NCBI GenBank assembly: GCA_013397935.1
Contig: VZRN01000794.1
Coordinates: 1,291,980 to 1,355,979, forward strand
From: Dasyornis broadbenti
Lineage: Eukaryota > Chordata > Aves > Passeriformes > Dasyornithidae
DNA: 64,000 nucleotides
Direction of reading: 5' to 3'
Shown here: positions 37,201 through 50,600 of the stretch, piece by piece
Layout of the letters: each line of letters starts with the position of its first letter
Position numbering within the stretch: position 1 is the stretch's first letter
The notes under the pieces: model-generated
Database searches by the model: none
Told to the model about the DNA's origin: nothing
The model's input: only the letters and a program-made list of their open reading frames with translations
Program-made: the position numbers and the translations under genes

Positions 37201-39341
37201 TTAGCTTGTCAACGAAAGAAGAGAATGTGGGATTAAGGGTGATTGCTGATGTTTTAGCACAATTACATAGAATTAAAACCTCAGAAAACACAGAGCTGTA
37301 CATTGCTCTCAGAAATATGTCACTTCACTTTTCAGGCCTGGATGACTTGTTTTTTGCTGTGCCCCCAGAGTAATTATTTGGGGGAATTTGGAGTCAGCTG
37401 ATTTTTCAGGATGAATAACAATGTCGTTTGGGACTGTTACTTTGTTAGACAGTATTGCCATTGTTCCCTTTTTAAAGACTGCATTAAACTTTTTTAATGA
37501 AATAGTATAAAATAAAACTGATGTGATGCCCTCATGTCACAGATATTAGAACCCTGCTTTTCAAAAATGGCTAAAAATCTTCTCTAAAAAACAAGTAATT
37601 GATTAAAGAGTTGAAAAAAGTGCCTGATTAAGAAAATTCTGAACATTTGGATTCCAAGTAATGAAAGTGCAGAGGGGTATAATGTAGTGTTAGAGGGAGG
37701 TAGGCTGTTGTGAATGCTGTGTGAATTTAAGCCCCATTCCTTGATCAAAAAAACCCACTTCTAGTATCAGCCAGTTAGGAAGCAGGTATTCCAAGTCATC
37801 AGTACTCTTGAAAATTTTAGATTTAAATCTTACTTGACTTGTTTTTGTCTTAGTTAAAGAGCAGGTGTCTGAGTTTCAGAAGGGTGGATTTCTAGTGCAG
37901 ATTAATCTGTTTGGGTTGTGAGTAGTGTGTTTCCTGAACCAGGGAATACATTTCATACTCTAAACCCTGGCGACTCTGAAACAAGATAATTAACCAAATA
38001 GGAGGAGGAGGATTAAAAAAGACACAAAGTCCATCTGCTTTGCTAGATGAAATCAAATGCCTTCAGTGTTAGGATTTTCTGGATAGCTCTGTGCTTTTGT
38101 TGCTTAACTCTGTGCATGGCCCGTGGACAAATTGTGTTAATGAGGCCCTGGAAAGGAGAGGTGACTCCTGTGTTGAGTAATTAAGTAAAAGAATGTGTGG
38201 CATTTGGGTTGTGTAAAACAAAGCAGGTATTTTCTGGAGTATTCTACTATACAGACTCTGGGGAATTTAACTCTTTGGGGATTTCTTCTTTCCTGATTAA
38301 CTGAGCACTTCACTGAATATGGTTGTTTTTCAGTTTGCACGACAGTTCAGTAAAAATGAGCCTCTGACTTTCGACTGGCTCTGCCGGCACACCAAGTGGC
38401 CTTTAGCTGCTCCAAAAAACATCAAAGAACTTGTACACCTTGAAGCTGTACATGATGTTTTTGACCTCTACCTGTGGTTAAGGTATTGTCTTCGTGCTTG
38501 AAAACTGTTTTTTTATTTTTTCCTAATATTTATGACTTACAGTCCTAGAAGCGCAATGTCTTCAAGCCCATAAAGGGCAGGATGGGCTCCTTTGGGCCTT
38601 TAGAGAACCTTGACAAATGCAAGTGTAGCAATGTGGAGGGAGTGAGTTCTGCAGAGAGCAGTTTGTGACTGACAGAAAGAGAAAGGTAGAAACAAGGTGA
38701 CCCTGGACTGGAGCAGCTGAAATGCAAATTAAAATACGGTGACCTTCCCATGCAACATGTAATAATTTTTTTTTTTTACTTAGTATTTATCCCATTTTTG
38801 TCCCAATGAGAAGGTTTAATTGTGTGTTCTTTTGCCTTTCTTCAGTTATCGCTTCATGGATATGTTCCCTGATGCTGTCCTTGTAAGGGATATTCAGAAA
38901 AAACTAGATGACATTATACAAATTGGTGTCTGCAACATCACAAAGCTGATCCGAGCATCCCAGTCTGCAGCTGCTCCTGGCACAGCTGAAGTTGTGTCTG
39001 AAGACTTTCCTCTTTCAAGGACTAAGAAGGATGCCAGAGTGGTTTCAGATCGTCACGGTGCAGCCTCTGCAGAGGCACTATCCGCTGCAGTGGAGGCTGC
39101 AGGACTAAGAAGAGTGAAGAATTTGAGACCCTCTCGGCCTGGTACCAGGCAGGAGGATCTGAAAAGCTATGGACGTGGATCTCTTGCCAACAGATTGCTG
39201 CAGGAAGGACTTCTGACACAGGAAATGCTGAGACAGCTGGAGAGTGAGTGGCAGGATCAGCACAGGAATGGTAGATATGGCTTTGGTTCAAAAAGAGGTG
39301 ATCAGCATAGTTCAAAGGAAACGGGGAAAAAGAGAAAATAG
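22284..39341 (+). CDS. SUPV3L1: SUPV3L1 (SUV3), mitochondrial ATP-dependent RNA helicase
   Basis: Fifteen exons: 22284-22455, 27134-27211, 27528-27635, 29223-29337, 29880-30048, 31077-31188, 31478-31555, 32612-32703, 33103-33283, 33699-33792, 34449-34668, 35035-35115, 36591-36767, 38334-38482, 38846-39341. They join in frame to 773 aa (human 786). Known role: with PNPase it forms the mitochondrial degradosome that unwinds and degrades RNA in the matrix. Visible motifs: arginine-rich, acid-poor N-terminus as for a mitochondrial presequence; Walker A GPTNSGKT (174-181); DEIQ box (258-261); [12 protein letters not shown] (389-400); QIAGRAGRF (433-441); then the C-terminal region with [10 protein letters not shown] and [12 protein letters not shown]; a basic, divergent tail ending KKRK. 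The start aligns with the human N-terminus. Codon 13 is CCN and still Pro. Intron 3 uses a GC donor. A 6-N gap lies 11 bp before exon 3. Confidence 0.95.
22566..23045 (+). mobile_element. CR1 LINE 3' fragment in SUPV3L1 intron 1
   Basis: Typical CR1 3'-end wording: GACATTGAGGGGCTCGAGCG near 22606, GTGGTTAAACATTGGAAGGG near 22882, then GGTGGAGTCACCATCTCTGG near 22917, and the terminal AACTAGATGATCTTCGAGGT near 22997 leading into GATTCTGT. It begins about 110 bp after the exon 1 donor. A 167-codon open frame (22499-23002) crosses it; this is decayed CR1 and intron, not a host gene. Confidence 0.85.
23255..23337 (+). mobile_element. Short CR1 3'-end remnant
   Basis: GGACTTTGATGATCCGTGTG followed by GGTCCCTTCCAGCTCAGAAT and ATTCTGTGACTG is the usual CR1 terminal segment. 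Only the last 80 bp or so is recognisable. Confidence 0.7.
23560..23845 (+). mobile_element. Third CR1 3' fragment in SUPV3L1 intron 1
   Basis: Sequence runs through GTAGGTTTAGATTGGATATT, GAGAAGCTGTGGCTGCCCCA, GGAAGTGTCCAAGGCCAGGC and TTTAAGGTCCTTTCCAATCC to the terminal GATTCTATGG, the classic CR1 3' end. Same orientation as the gene and as the two copies just upstream. Confidence 0.88.
25255..25279 (+). repeat. (ATACC)n microsatellite
   Basis: About five tandem copies of a CATAC pentanucleotide in SUPV3L1 intron 1. Likely length-variable; no function is suggested. Confidence 0.8.
27468..27516 (+). other. Poly-T run and 6-N assembly gap before SUPV3L1 exon 3
   Basis: A run of 27 T (27468-27494) is followed by CTGTCCGCCTCTTTTC, then six N (27511-27516), then TTTTTTTGCAG and exon 3, which begins CTCGCCTCTTTC. 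The text left of the gap looks like a blurred copy of the exon start, as produced when reads slip through a homopolymer. The local polypyrimidine tract and the true gap length are therefore unreliable. Confidence 0.7.
27636..27641 (+). promoter_or_regulatory. GC splice donor of SUPV3L1 intron 3
   Basis: Exon 3 ends CAG at 27635 and the intron starts GCAAGT. The only nearby GT (27641) would add five bases and break the frame into exon 4. The GC donor joins to GTCATGTGGATG and restores the family sequence (ICCGAGHVDD). AG|GCAAGT is the strong consensus of GC-AG U2 introns. Confidence 0.85.
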
Positions 39342-39377
39342 AACCATGTCCTAATTCTGTTTAGTTTTTATTCATTA

Positions 39378-39383
39378 AATAAA
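39378..39383 (+). terminator. SUPV3L1 polyadenylation signal
   Basis: AATAAA 37 bp after the stop codon, with T-rich sequence following near 39396-39420. This gives a very short 3' UTR. Confidence 0.75.
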
Positions 39384-39419
39384 ATACTATTTTAATAACT
39401 TCTTTGGCATTTCATGTTT

Positions 39420-42400
39420 ACACTGCTGCAGCTCCTTGATGTTTTGCCTTTTCCTGTGACCAGTAATGTGAAGCACTCAGAAAAATGGACTCTTAAAAGC
39501 TCAGAGGCCATAAGTTTACTTTTACCACTCAGCTGTACACTCTTTCAATCATGGTGTTCAGCAAAAGTGTATGATCTACTGCTATGTGAAAATTTGAACT
39601 TGGTGTCTTCTTGCAAGATATCCTCTCATCATCAATAAATGTCAGATATTTCACTAGTAATGAATTAGCTACTCATTCCACCCCTTCTCAAAGGGCAGTT
39701 TAACAGACCACAAACAAGTAATGAATAGCCTGGAACAAAATTGGCTCAGAATGGTGATAGGAGTCATGTGCCTTTAACCTTTGTGTTCTGTGAAAATGTG
39801 GAAGAAGGTGAAAAGCATTTGTGGTAATACACTGGGGAATGATGGAATTCTGGCCACAAGAATTTTTGAGTAAATTTCAGTTCAGTAATTTGAGGGCTAA
39901 TTACTGATGCTGTGTGATTTGTTTTTCATGTGAGCAGCTTTAAGGTATGCTTTTGAGCTTCCACTGTGGGTACTAGAGAGTGAAAAAAAAATCAGATGCT
40001 AAAACTGCTGTGTATTTCCAGAAATGGATTTCAGCACTTGGACATGTTGCTGGGCTGCCTGAGGAAAATAATGCTACACTGACCATATATATGGGGTTGG
40101 CTGTGTACAAGTGCACAGATCCTGCTTGTTTTTAAAATCCAGGTTGAGTTTCACTATCAAATACCTGCCTTTCTGAAATGGTCAACTGTGTATATCCGCA
40201 GGGTGAAAGTTTGTTCTGAATCCCCTTTACTTCCTCCAGGTATCAATCCTTTCTGTTGCTATTCAGAAACAAATCTGCAGCAGTTTGAAAAATGTTTTTA
40301 ACATCTGTTTTCAATGTAGTTTGTGTACTCTTTCCTCATTGTTTACTAAAAAGCAAGCAGTGTGTAAATGTTTCTAGTCCACATGATCTCCTGCTGGTTT
40401 CAGTGCAGAACTGGTGGGAAGAGAAAGTTTTAGGCTCTTCCCCTGCAAACCCACATCTTTTTTTTCCTTCCCCAAGAAAAACCAAGCAGCTCAATGTGTG
40501 TGGCAACGGCCGTGTGAGTGTTGTGGATTTTCTGCTTTGCGGATGAGTAATTCAGCTTTGCTTTCCCGGAGTCCTGCTGAACAGCAGCACAACTTGCACA
40601 GAGTTCGAGCTTGCAATTAACCCTTACAAATGTGTTCCATTTGCTACTATTCACACAGCTTGTGTGATGTAGATTGTGTGATGGAGTGGTATCAATTGCC
40701 TCCTTGTTCCGTGGCACCCACTGGAAGGGAAGTGGCAGTTGCTCCAGCCTCAGGCACGTTTTGACTGCATGCATTGTCCCACTTACCCCTGGGACTGCAC
40801 ACTCCATGCTGGATCTGCAAACCACTGTTGGAAACCACCTTGGTTGTCCACCATGGACAACTCTATTTTCTCTGCCCAGTATATGTGAGGTTGGGTTGCA
40901 GGAGACCCACATTGCTATAGTGTTCTGCTTCTAGTCTGTTAGGTTGAATTTATGCTTTAATCATACAGTAAAATGAGTACTAGCATATATTTGTGAGCAA
41001 GGAAAGAGTGTCTGGGACTTCAGGGTGTAAGCCAGCCTTGTGTTTCACCACCAAGCCTTGCAGTAAAGAAGCTAAATGACTATAAGCATTCTTTTTGTGT
41101 TTTGCTGAGATTAGCACTTTGCTTAACTCATTGCTTGTTTCCATAGTGACTCCATAGTAACTGTTTTAGAAGCTCTGAAGTTTATTCAGGCATTTCCAGG
41201 CTGACTTTATGAAAGTTTTCTTTTCTTCGTAGCTAATGGTGTGGCTGTCATTGACTCCCATTGGAATGGCTGCCAGATTGGTTCCATGTGGTACAATCTG
41301 GACTGGTGTGGTACAGAGTTATGCCAATTACTCATTTTTAATCTGCCTTGTAGGGTTGTGCTGAAGATTTATTTTTAAGCAACAAGAACACTGTTCACTT
41401 GATCTGGGAATCACATTTGCAAAATTACTTCAGATGTTCAGATTTCCAGATTAATTTCAGGCATTCAAATTGGAGATGTTTGGAAGTTTATTCAGTAGTT
41501 GTTTCTTTGCTGTCCTTCAAATCTAAAATGCTGATTGTAACAGCACTACTTGGTAAAATCCTTCTGTCTTTTAAGCAAGCATGCTCTATTCTGTCTGTGC
41601 TGTTTCCATCTTTTCTGATTTTTCCAGTCAGTCCCCTCAGGTGTTCTGCCTTACTTTGCATCTTGATGTTGCCCTAGGAGGGGCACATGCAGGAAGAATA
41701 TGGGGACGCCTTTCTGTGGGACTACAATGGGGAATGAACCTGCTGCTGCTGCTGCTGCAGGGAAGTGGGAATGTGTTAGAAGGGTTGGTCTTGGAATCAT
41801 AAGGTATATCAAAGAGGGATTTCACCTGATGACTCACTAGTAGCCTTGTCCACTGTCTGTTCAAATTCAGCAACCAGCATTGCCACTGCCTTTGACACCT
41901 CACCAAAGATAGATGTGTTTATCTTGCAGCAGAATGCTTATTGAAATGGTGCTTCTTTCTGGAGGTAACCAGGGCATGTTTAGCTGATGTACTCAAGACA
42001 TTTTTGTGAATTTCCGCATTGTAGTTGTGAGCTCCTTTTCTCTGCAGGCCTTTGACTGCAAGGCTATGGGGGGCGGATGAGCACCAGACTCTTCAGGATT
42101 CTCCATTGTGCCTTGAGATGGGGTTTGGAGACAGAACTGCAGGAGAAGAAAGTAGAGAAGTCTTGTTGGCCCTTGCAAAGCAGGGAGGGAAGGTTTGTGA
42201 ATAACTTTTATTGGGTGCAGCTCTAACAAAGGGGAAGAACAGCATTGCCTGAAGCCTCCAAGCTGCATGCAGTTGGAGCTGTTCTGTTCACTTGGGCCTG
42301 CATTGGGTCCCCTGTCCTGGCCAGGATATGTACAAAATGGCTGTAATGCTTTTGGGTGTTGAGCCCTTGTTGTGTTGAACCACTGTCTGTGTGGAAATGA

Positions 42401-44440
42401 GATAATGTCTTGTCTTTTCTTGCACAACAGCCTGATGGAAGCTGGGATGCACCAGGGATGAGTGGACAAGTTACGCAGTGATTCTGACATGTCAGGTATT
42501 TCACAGAGCCTGCTGCCAGTTTAGGAACATTTCGATCTTTGAGACCCTTTTCCAGTGGCGTCCGTCAGAGAAAGAAAGAAAAGAGAGAATGAAAAATAAA
42601 TCTACTGTATTACAGACACAATGAGCTCTGGATCAAAGTGGGATGGAGCTTGAAAGGTGATGTTTTCAATTTTGCTGGCCAGAGGGGTTGTGACTCGGAT
42701 GGCATGGGTAAACAATGAGGAGAGAGACAGTCCCTTTGGGAGTCAGTGTCTGACTTAACAAGCCAGCAGTTATTAAAAGATGAATAGAGGAGAAGTGAAC
42801 CGTGCTTTCTGGCTGGTAGTGTGGCTTATTTTCTTCTTTCTTTTCTCTCTTTCTCTTGAAGATCAAAGGCCTAATTTTAGAACAAGCCCTATTTGTGGAC
42901 TGCTCAGCCACTCTGTCTGCTTTACTCTTGTTCTAGAATAATGGAAAATAAATAGAGCTGGCAGGATCTCCCAGTGTCCAGAGCTCATCCCAATGCAAGG
43001 CAGGAGAAAAAAAGAAAAAGACCTTTCCTAGCAGAGTTTCTGTATAATTTGTCTCTGCAGAGGGAATTCCCCTCTCTCAGCTCTTTCAGTCTTTCCTAGT
43101 GATCAGAAGGTGAAAAAATGTGACCTGTGACTGCTCCTGATGTTCAGCAGAGCTAACTCCTCCTGACCCATGCCTTGACACACCATAGCTGACAGGAATG
43201 GGCAGAGTCCTCTTCCTGAGACTGGTGCTGGGTATGGAGTTGGGTGTTGGTTTGTGTGTCTGTGGATTATGTTCCTATATATACAGCCCACCATGATCAG
43301 TTGTACTTTTTACAATAGCATGAGATTGTTGGGTCCTCTAGGCTATGAATTGATGTAGCCAGACATCCTTTCTAGTGACTGCCTACTTCTGCCCTTCTCT
43401 GGATCTCTAGTCAATTTTCTACTGCTCAGTAGTTGTTTGTGTTTCTTCACATTACTTGACACTCCCCTCCCCCTTTCCTCTTCTCCCCCTGCTGTTTTTC
43501 TATCTATTAAAATAATTCTTAATTGTTGCCTTGTTCTGCGAAATTTAGGGTGACAATTGTCTACAGTAACTGTGCTCAGTTCAGCTGAACAGTAAGTGGG
43601 GGGAAACACACTGCATGTAGGTGTAGTTTGAGAGTGAGTCTCTAATTACCCCATGGGAATGCCTTCCCCCCCACCCCCCTTTGTGTCAGCTTTTCGTGGA
43701 GTTTTGTTTGGATGGCATTTCCATAGTCCATATCATTTGATACAGTGACAAAATCCTGGAAACACTTGTGTATTTAGAATGAATTTGAGAGTAATGGTTA
43801 AAGGCTGTGCCAAATTCTGATGGTGTAAGGAAGCTGCTCTTGCTGTAGGTGCTCTGTGCTGCCAGTTAAATCCTCTTTCCAATGAGGCAGTCCGATACCC
43901 GCACTGCTGCCTGCCAGGTAAATCTGTCCCCTCCCCAGGTTTTGCAATACTGAGGATGTTCACTGGTCTGAAACTTCGGGTGAAGGGAGAAGAATCAGTC
44001 CTAAACCTCTCTGCTGGGAATTGCACAAGAGGTATTCCAGCTGGGGGCAGGGGTCTGTGTGTCTCTTTGCTCTTTTACACAGCTGAAGCTTAATTGGTAC
44101 AAAGCTGCAGATAAGGGTGCACTGTGCAGTACTAGAGTGGAGTTAATTCATGCGGAAGAGCTTGTCTCACAAGTGGGAGCACTGAGCAGAGGGAAGAAAC
44201 CTAAAATCCTCTCTGACTCTCCAGATTCCCGGCAGCACTCCGCTGCACACAGCAGTGGTGGGAGCCTGTCAGCCCCTGGAATGAAGCGGGGCAGGCTGCA
44301 TAGCAACTGCATTGAGAAGTGGTAACAATTCCCAAGTGGGGCAGTAACAAAATCGATTTTTCTCCCCTTCAGCTTGGCAGCTCTCCAGGTGCCTGCTCTG
44401 GCACAATGAAGTGTGTAGCTGGGGAGGGAGGGACTTTGGG
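39420..44440. other. Intergenic region between SUPV3L1 and HKDC1
   Basis: About 5 kb with no supported gene. Open frames of up to 165 codons on the minus strand (41993-42490, 40430-40912) have no known domain and overlap competing frames. A (CTG)6 run is at 41740-41757 and a C-rich run near 43667-43680. HKDC1 promoter elements should lie toward the right end, but no TATA box or clear factor site was recognised. Confidence 0.5.
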
Positions 44441-44502
44441 TTGATGTGGGGGGGGTGTGATACAAAGAGGCAGAAGTTTAATCACTGAACCGATCACACT
44501 GG

Positions 44503-44583
44503 ATGGATTTATTTCTGGACTCAATTTCCCAGGAACTCCACTCTTCCACACTGGGGAAAATGCCTCAGCTGAAGTTTCTCTAG
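44503..44583 (+). other. Possible uORF in the HKDC1 5' leader
   Basis: ATG at 44503 opens a 26-codon frame ending with TAG at 44581-44583, 86 bp before the HKDC1 ATG. The HKDC1 frame is itself open back to a TGA at 44442-44444, but has no ATG before 44670, so an N-terminal extension is unlikely. Relevance depends on the unknown transcription start. Confidence 0.3.
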
Positions 44584-44669
44584 CTCCAGCTTCGTGCATA
44601 AAGACCTGTCGCTTTGGAGTTACTCACAGCAGCTTTGTCACTACTGACTCATCCATCCGCTTCAAGACA

Positions 44670-47600
44670 ATGTTTGCCGTCCACTTGCTAGCTTTCCATT
44701 TCACAAAGCTAAAAGAGGATCAAATAAAAAAGGTAAGATGCAGCGTTAGCCTGATTGCTGTTTTGAGAACTGTGTTACCCAGATACAGAGGGGTCTGCAG
44801 TACGTAATGCAGACCATATAATGGTTTTATCCACTAAAGCCATTCAGCCAAATGTGCTAAGAGGTATTTAGACCCTAAACCACCTGATGGGAAAATAGAT
44901 GTGGTTAGTGCTTTTACCTGCACAGTTATAAGTGCTCCTCCAGTAATGGAGCAAATTCTCTTCAGTAGGGGAAACTACCTAAGCTTTAGCTGACATGGTG
45001 TGGTAGAGCCCAGAGGACAGAAAGGATGACTCTTGCTGAGTCCCTTTGCAAGTGTAGAGTAAACGATGGGATTTCTCAATCTGAGTAGGAATCGAGTAAC
45101 TCACATAGCAGGGGTAGGGAAAACCCCCATGGTCTTTGGTCCAGGTCTGCTGAGATTCAGGAGACATTTCCAGCTGGTGTTGGTGTGCCTGTACCTCCTC
45201 TCTGGTTGTCCAAAACTGGCTCATCACACTGACATTTATAGGTGTGACCTTTAATTGCACTAGGAAAAGCTCGAGATGGCTCAGATCTGATGCCATCAGT
45301 ACTGGGAGTGAGCTGTCTAATGGTTGCTCTTCCCTAATCTGCTTTCATAGCCATGCTGGAATTGGGTTTTGGATTCATGTGCATCATAAGACCATGTGAG
45401 ACCTGTAAGCTTCATGGGTCAGAGGTCCTCTGGTTTCTGGACACGGTCCATGTGGGTTCTCTGTACTCCTGGTGTCTCCATTGAGTGCTGTCTGGTGGCC
45501 ATTGCTGCCAGGTTCTCTGCTCCAGTTACCCAGCCAGTGGGAAGCTGCGCTGTCTGTGGATGCATGGTGGGAGATCCGAGGTGCTGGTGCATAAATGCAC
45601 CCGCACCACTGAGCTCATCAGCAAAGTGAGCAACTCTGGGTTCTCCTCTCTGTGCCAAAACATGGAGCAGCTTGTTCTAAGGAGGACTTCTTCCACCAAT
45701 GCTGTTTTGGAGAGAGGCATTCCAAGAGAGGTACAGGTATCTCAACAATGAGATGTCTCTGACTCAGTCATAACCCTTTTATCCATAGGATTTAATATGA
45801 TCAGGGCAAGGCCTCAGTGCTCCTGCGCTGTGTGAGAAGCTGATCTCTCATCTAGACAGTACTATTTCTTCTTTCTTTTTACTAAGAAAGAGAGAGACCT
45901 TTTGGAGCAGTGCCTGGGTGGAGCAGGCTTTTCAGAGAAATATCCAGCTTGTAGTTGAGGGAGGACTTCCCTGGAGTGAGGACAATGGAAATGAGGGGGC
46001 AGAGGAGTTCTGGCAAAGCCATTAAAAAAATCATAGTCTTTCTGCTAGGTGCAAACTAGCCCTTCTTGAAGACAAGAAACCATATGCTCCTGAGACATCT
46101 CTTTTAAGGGGCCTAAGGTAGGCTGTACGGAACAGAATTGATTTCTCCCTAATTACAAAGAAGGAATGCCTTCCCAACTCTTCCTCCCAGGCTTATTTAC
46201 TCTGTGGCGGCAAAACCACAAGCTTGCCTGCCATGAAAACAGTGCTATTTCCATAAGTCAAGGCACTGTTCTTGTGCCATGGGAAGGAGGCAGTGAGTTT
46301 GGTTTAGCACAGCCTGGCAATTCCTGTATTTACAAATAAATGGTATGTGAGCAGGGCCTTGCTCTGATTGTAAATCAGGCTGGAGAGCCAGCAGTCTTTC
46401 CTGGGCTCTGCTTTATCTGGTTCCTTGGAGAGGACTATCTGCTCCTAGGTAAACTGGGTGGGGAATGCAGTGTTTGTGGGGAGCAGAGAGCTAGTGCATG
46501 TTCTCTTTAAACACATGGTAATTTTTATTACTCTTGAAGGCTTTTTTTCACAGGGATTTTTGTTACAAGGCTATTTGGGTCTGTGTCAGAGTGCATGAGT
46601 TCTGCGTCTCTAGTCATTATATTTTCTCAAAAAAAGCAGTATGGGTACATGGGCTGAAATTATGGATCCTACACAGTCATGGCACCTCAAAAAACCCTTG
46701 GATCAAATCAAGTAATAGTGCAAATGAGGGCTACAAAGACAAATCTGAATAATGGCCTTTTCAAGGCACAGCTGTGTCCAAAGGCAGCTGCAGCTCTTGA
46801 ACAATTGCATCTTGTACTGTAACACTTTCTCCTCTGTGTGTACCCTCCTGTGTGTGTTAAGTAGGTGCTGGAGTGACTTTCAGGATCCTGACTCTTTCAG
46901 GTGGGTCACTGCTGACCATCGGTTTAAAATGGGACTGGGAATAGGTAACTAGTTTGTGCCTCATTAAAATAGGTGGCCAGACCAAATTACAGCAGAGGCC
47001 AATTTATCTGCACACTGCATTGCCCTCTGTTTAAACAATGCAACCTTTTAAATCCTGCCTTATTGCTGGGCAGTCCTTATTGGGACTTGATTTGTGTCAT
47101 TTCAGCCCCCCAGACCTCCCTATGTAAATAAGACTAATGATATCCTCTGAACAGATAAAGCAGCATAAGAACATAGCCCATGGTGCAGGAGCCGAGTGTC
47201 TGTACTAGCAAAGCATTGGAAACTGTTGCACCTCTCTCTCCTGCCCACCTCCTCTGGCCCCAAGTCTCATGTGGTGGGGTTTGGGATGTGAACACAAATT
47301 ACCCTTGATGGACATCCAGCTATTTGGAGCGCACAATTATTGTGCCTGCATCATGTTCATACAGCACCAAAGTCTCGCTCCCCAGTGGAAAATCTTCTGG
47401 ATGTTGACAGATTCTTATTTGCTGTGCTTTTCTTTTGTTGTACCCAGCTATAGTTTCTAGGCCACACTGCTTACAGCCCTGCAGGTGTGTGAGTCCCAGC
47501 AATGTGTGGTCCTCAAAGAAAAAACCTATCACTTTGCCCTGATGAAGCTGTACATAAACACTGATTAGCTTCTCTGCCAGTTTACCTGAATGAGCTGCTT

Positions 47601-50600
47601 CACAGATACTGTTCAATGCCCTTATATTCAACTGGCTTTATTTTGATGTATTCTTTGAGTTACAGACTTTTAACAAAGGGTATTGATTGCACCCAAAAAT
47701 GCGTTTTAGATGGAGTCCTAGAATCACAAGAGAATGGAGAGCAGAGCTGGAGTGAGAAAAGGCTTTGAGTTCCAGCCTGGCATGCCAACAAAGTTAATTG
47801 TCTGTGGAGTGAAGCAGTAGCTGAATAGATGTTTTCGGTTTGTGGCTGACACGCTTGGGTACTGATGGCATTTTCTGGACCTGCCTCAGAGAGGTCAAAT
47901 TGTCACCAGATTTTGAGAAACTTTGCAGTTCTAGTTCATTACATCTATAGGAGGATGGTGTGAAAACAGCTTGTTAGGGTCTCAAGCAAATCTCGTGGGC
48001 TAACAGATTGTCAGGTTACTGAGCCAACAGAAAAGATGGCCAGCTTTTGGGCATTAATTCACCAAGGCTACATTAAATATTTTCAAAACGAAGTTTTAAG
48101 AAGAGTGAATGTCCTGATGATGACCTGGAGCTTGCTTGCACTTGCAGTCATGAGAACTTAATACTGAGGTCAAAAATTAAATGAACAATCAGCAGCTGCT
48201 GAGCACTGAGGACCCTGCATACCTCTGAGTAACACCTTCCATCTTTCCAGGTTGACAGGTACCTGTACCACCTGCGCCTCTCTGACGATGTCTTGCTGGA
48301 TGTGATGGCTCGATTCCAGGCCGAGATGGTGAAGGGCCTAGGCAGAGACACGAACCCCACGGCAACTGTGAAAATGCTGCCGTCATTCGTGCGCTCGCTG
48401 CCTGATGGCTCAGGTGAGTCTCCCTGCTCCAGTACAGCACTGCTGGTTTAGCAAGATCAGTTGCTGCCAGTACACCAGGATACCACAGCAGAGACACAGG
48501 GCAGCCAGTGGCTTTGGGTTACTGCCTGTCTCATTGAGAAAGCCGATGTTTATTGAGGAGACAACAGCCTGGGGGAATGCTGTCAGAGAGTTGTTTTTTT
48601 TTTCCTTGCACCAGGTGGATTTTGACCTAGTGCTGCTTGTTTGAGGAAAGGACCTAGAGAGTGCTCAGGAACAACCTCTCCCGTCTGTTCGTAGAGCAGG
48701 CCTTGCTGTAGGAGCTGTGGCTGGACATGACAAGGGCAGCCTCTACAGCTCAGAGTCTGCAGTGCAGCGTACTGCAGGTGTGGGATGTGTGGCCTGGCCT
48801 TCTTGGAGCTACTGGGAGGGCAGGATGCTGCAATGAAACCCCTCAAATTACCAAGTGACAACAATGTGGCATCCTCAGAGCTGTGATCCCCAAACTCTGC
48901 ACTGCTTTTTCTAATTCCCCTAAAAGTGTTCCCTTCTGCCCTTCCTTGCCTTCTGCATTGGAAAAATCTTCTGGATGGGTCCTACCAGGAAACTGTCTGC
49001 TCTGCTTCTTCAGCTGAGACTTAAACAGAGAGGGAGAAAGTGCAGTAGTGGCCTCTGGGAGGATGTGACGTGAGACAGGAACTAAAAGCCCATCTTGTTT
49101 GGAAAGTATGCACATTCAAAATAACTCCTCATCTGGCTCCTGGCAGTGCAGGCTGACAGAAAATTACATTTTTTTTCAGATTTAACCAAGTAAATTTGTG
49201 CAGGACTCTGCATCTGGCCTAGGTTAGGACTCAGTGTAAACTAGCTGTGCAGAAACTTGAAGAGAAACGTTAGCTTTTGTACCATATTTCCACATGACTT
49301 CATTCCTTCTGAACATAGTTTCCCTGCAGTTAAATGAGGAATAACAGTTTTAATGGCATAAAGGAGACAGCATTAATTAATGGCACTTGAAGGAAAGTCC
49401 CTTGAAACGATGCGTGTCTGAGAGAAATTATACATGAGCTGCCTGGATGGAAGTGGGCACTCTTTGCTGCTACCTTCATCAAAGAGAAAGAAGTACATTC
49501 TTAACCCTTGCAATCTCAGTCATTGTCACTAGTCCTGAGATCTCACATGTCACTGATGCTGTCCTGAAACAGCAGGGAGCCCCCAAAGCCAAGAGTCTTG
49601 GAAAGTTGGATGTAGTGTCATCACTGTTGCAAGAGTTCATGTTCCTCAAGGCCCGGGTTGAACAGTGCTCTCCTGGCCTGTGTGGCCTTTGTGATGTGTC
49701 AGGGACATGCTGCAGCATCAAGCTGGGCTACATCTTATTGACATGCTGCTTACTTTAAGTATCACATCGATTTTTCTCTTTTTGCTCACTTGAAAAATCC
49801 ATGTTGGTTATTTTGCTTCCAGACAAAACTTCCAGGAGGTTTAAACATCTCAAACTTGGATGGTTATTCCCCATTTACAATAGCATTGAACTTTAATATT
49901 TTTTTGGTGCCCTCAGTGTTGCTGCCTGAAATGACTCATAGGGAGCATCATCAGTTTTTCATTGTTTAGGGATTAATGGCCTCACTAATGTCACAGTTTA
50001 CTGAGTAACCCAATCTGCCTCCTCACCTTTAATAGCTGACCATGGTATTACAGGTAGAACTTCCTGCTTCCTTCCCTTTCAGGACCAGATTTGATAAAAT
50101 TTAATCAGGTGTTTGGACTGTGGAATAAAGATCATACAAGGCTAGGCACGTACCATTGTGTTTTCCTTTTGGGATGGGCCTTTTCCTGTGTGTGGGATAA
50201 ACAATTGTTTTATTGTAACAGTGAGGCCAAACTGTCCTTCCATCTGAGGTCTGCTGCTGGAGAGCTATGTGTGAAACAAAATGGTACTTTTACAGAAACA
50301 CCAAAAGGCATTTGAAAAGGATTGCATTGGTTGGCTTCAGGTAGCAAATTAGTTTTGTCCCACTTGGAAGCTGACTTCTGCACTAGAGCTGAGTCTTAAC
50401 AAATGCCTGCAAATCCTGTCACCTTTACTCTGGCTACAGGTAATGATCTTACACTCTGATTCTCCCACATTTGGGGTGAGTTTTGCAACCCCTGTGTGCT
50501 CTGGTTGCCTTTGCAGTTACTTTGGGCCTTTATTGCTGAAAAGCTCATCCTTTTGCAGCTTGAAAATACGCTGCTGTGGAAGCAGCAGGATGGACAAACC

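Noticed and set aside
41993..42490. 165-codon minus-strand frame between SUPV3L1 and HKDC1
   Set aside because: No known family and two overlapping frames on the same strand; no evidence of a gene.
44457..44669. Upstream in-frame extension of HKDC1
   Set aside because: The frame is open back to TGA at 44442 but contains no ATG before 44670, and the family start MFAVHLLAF is at 44670.
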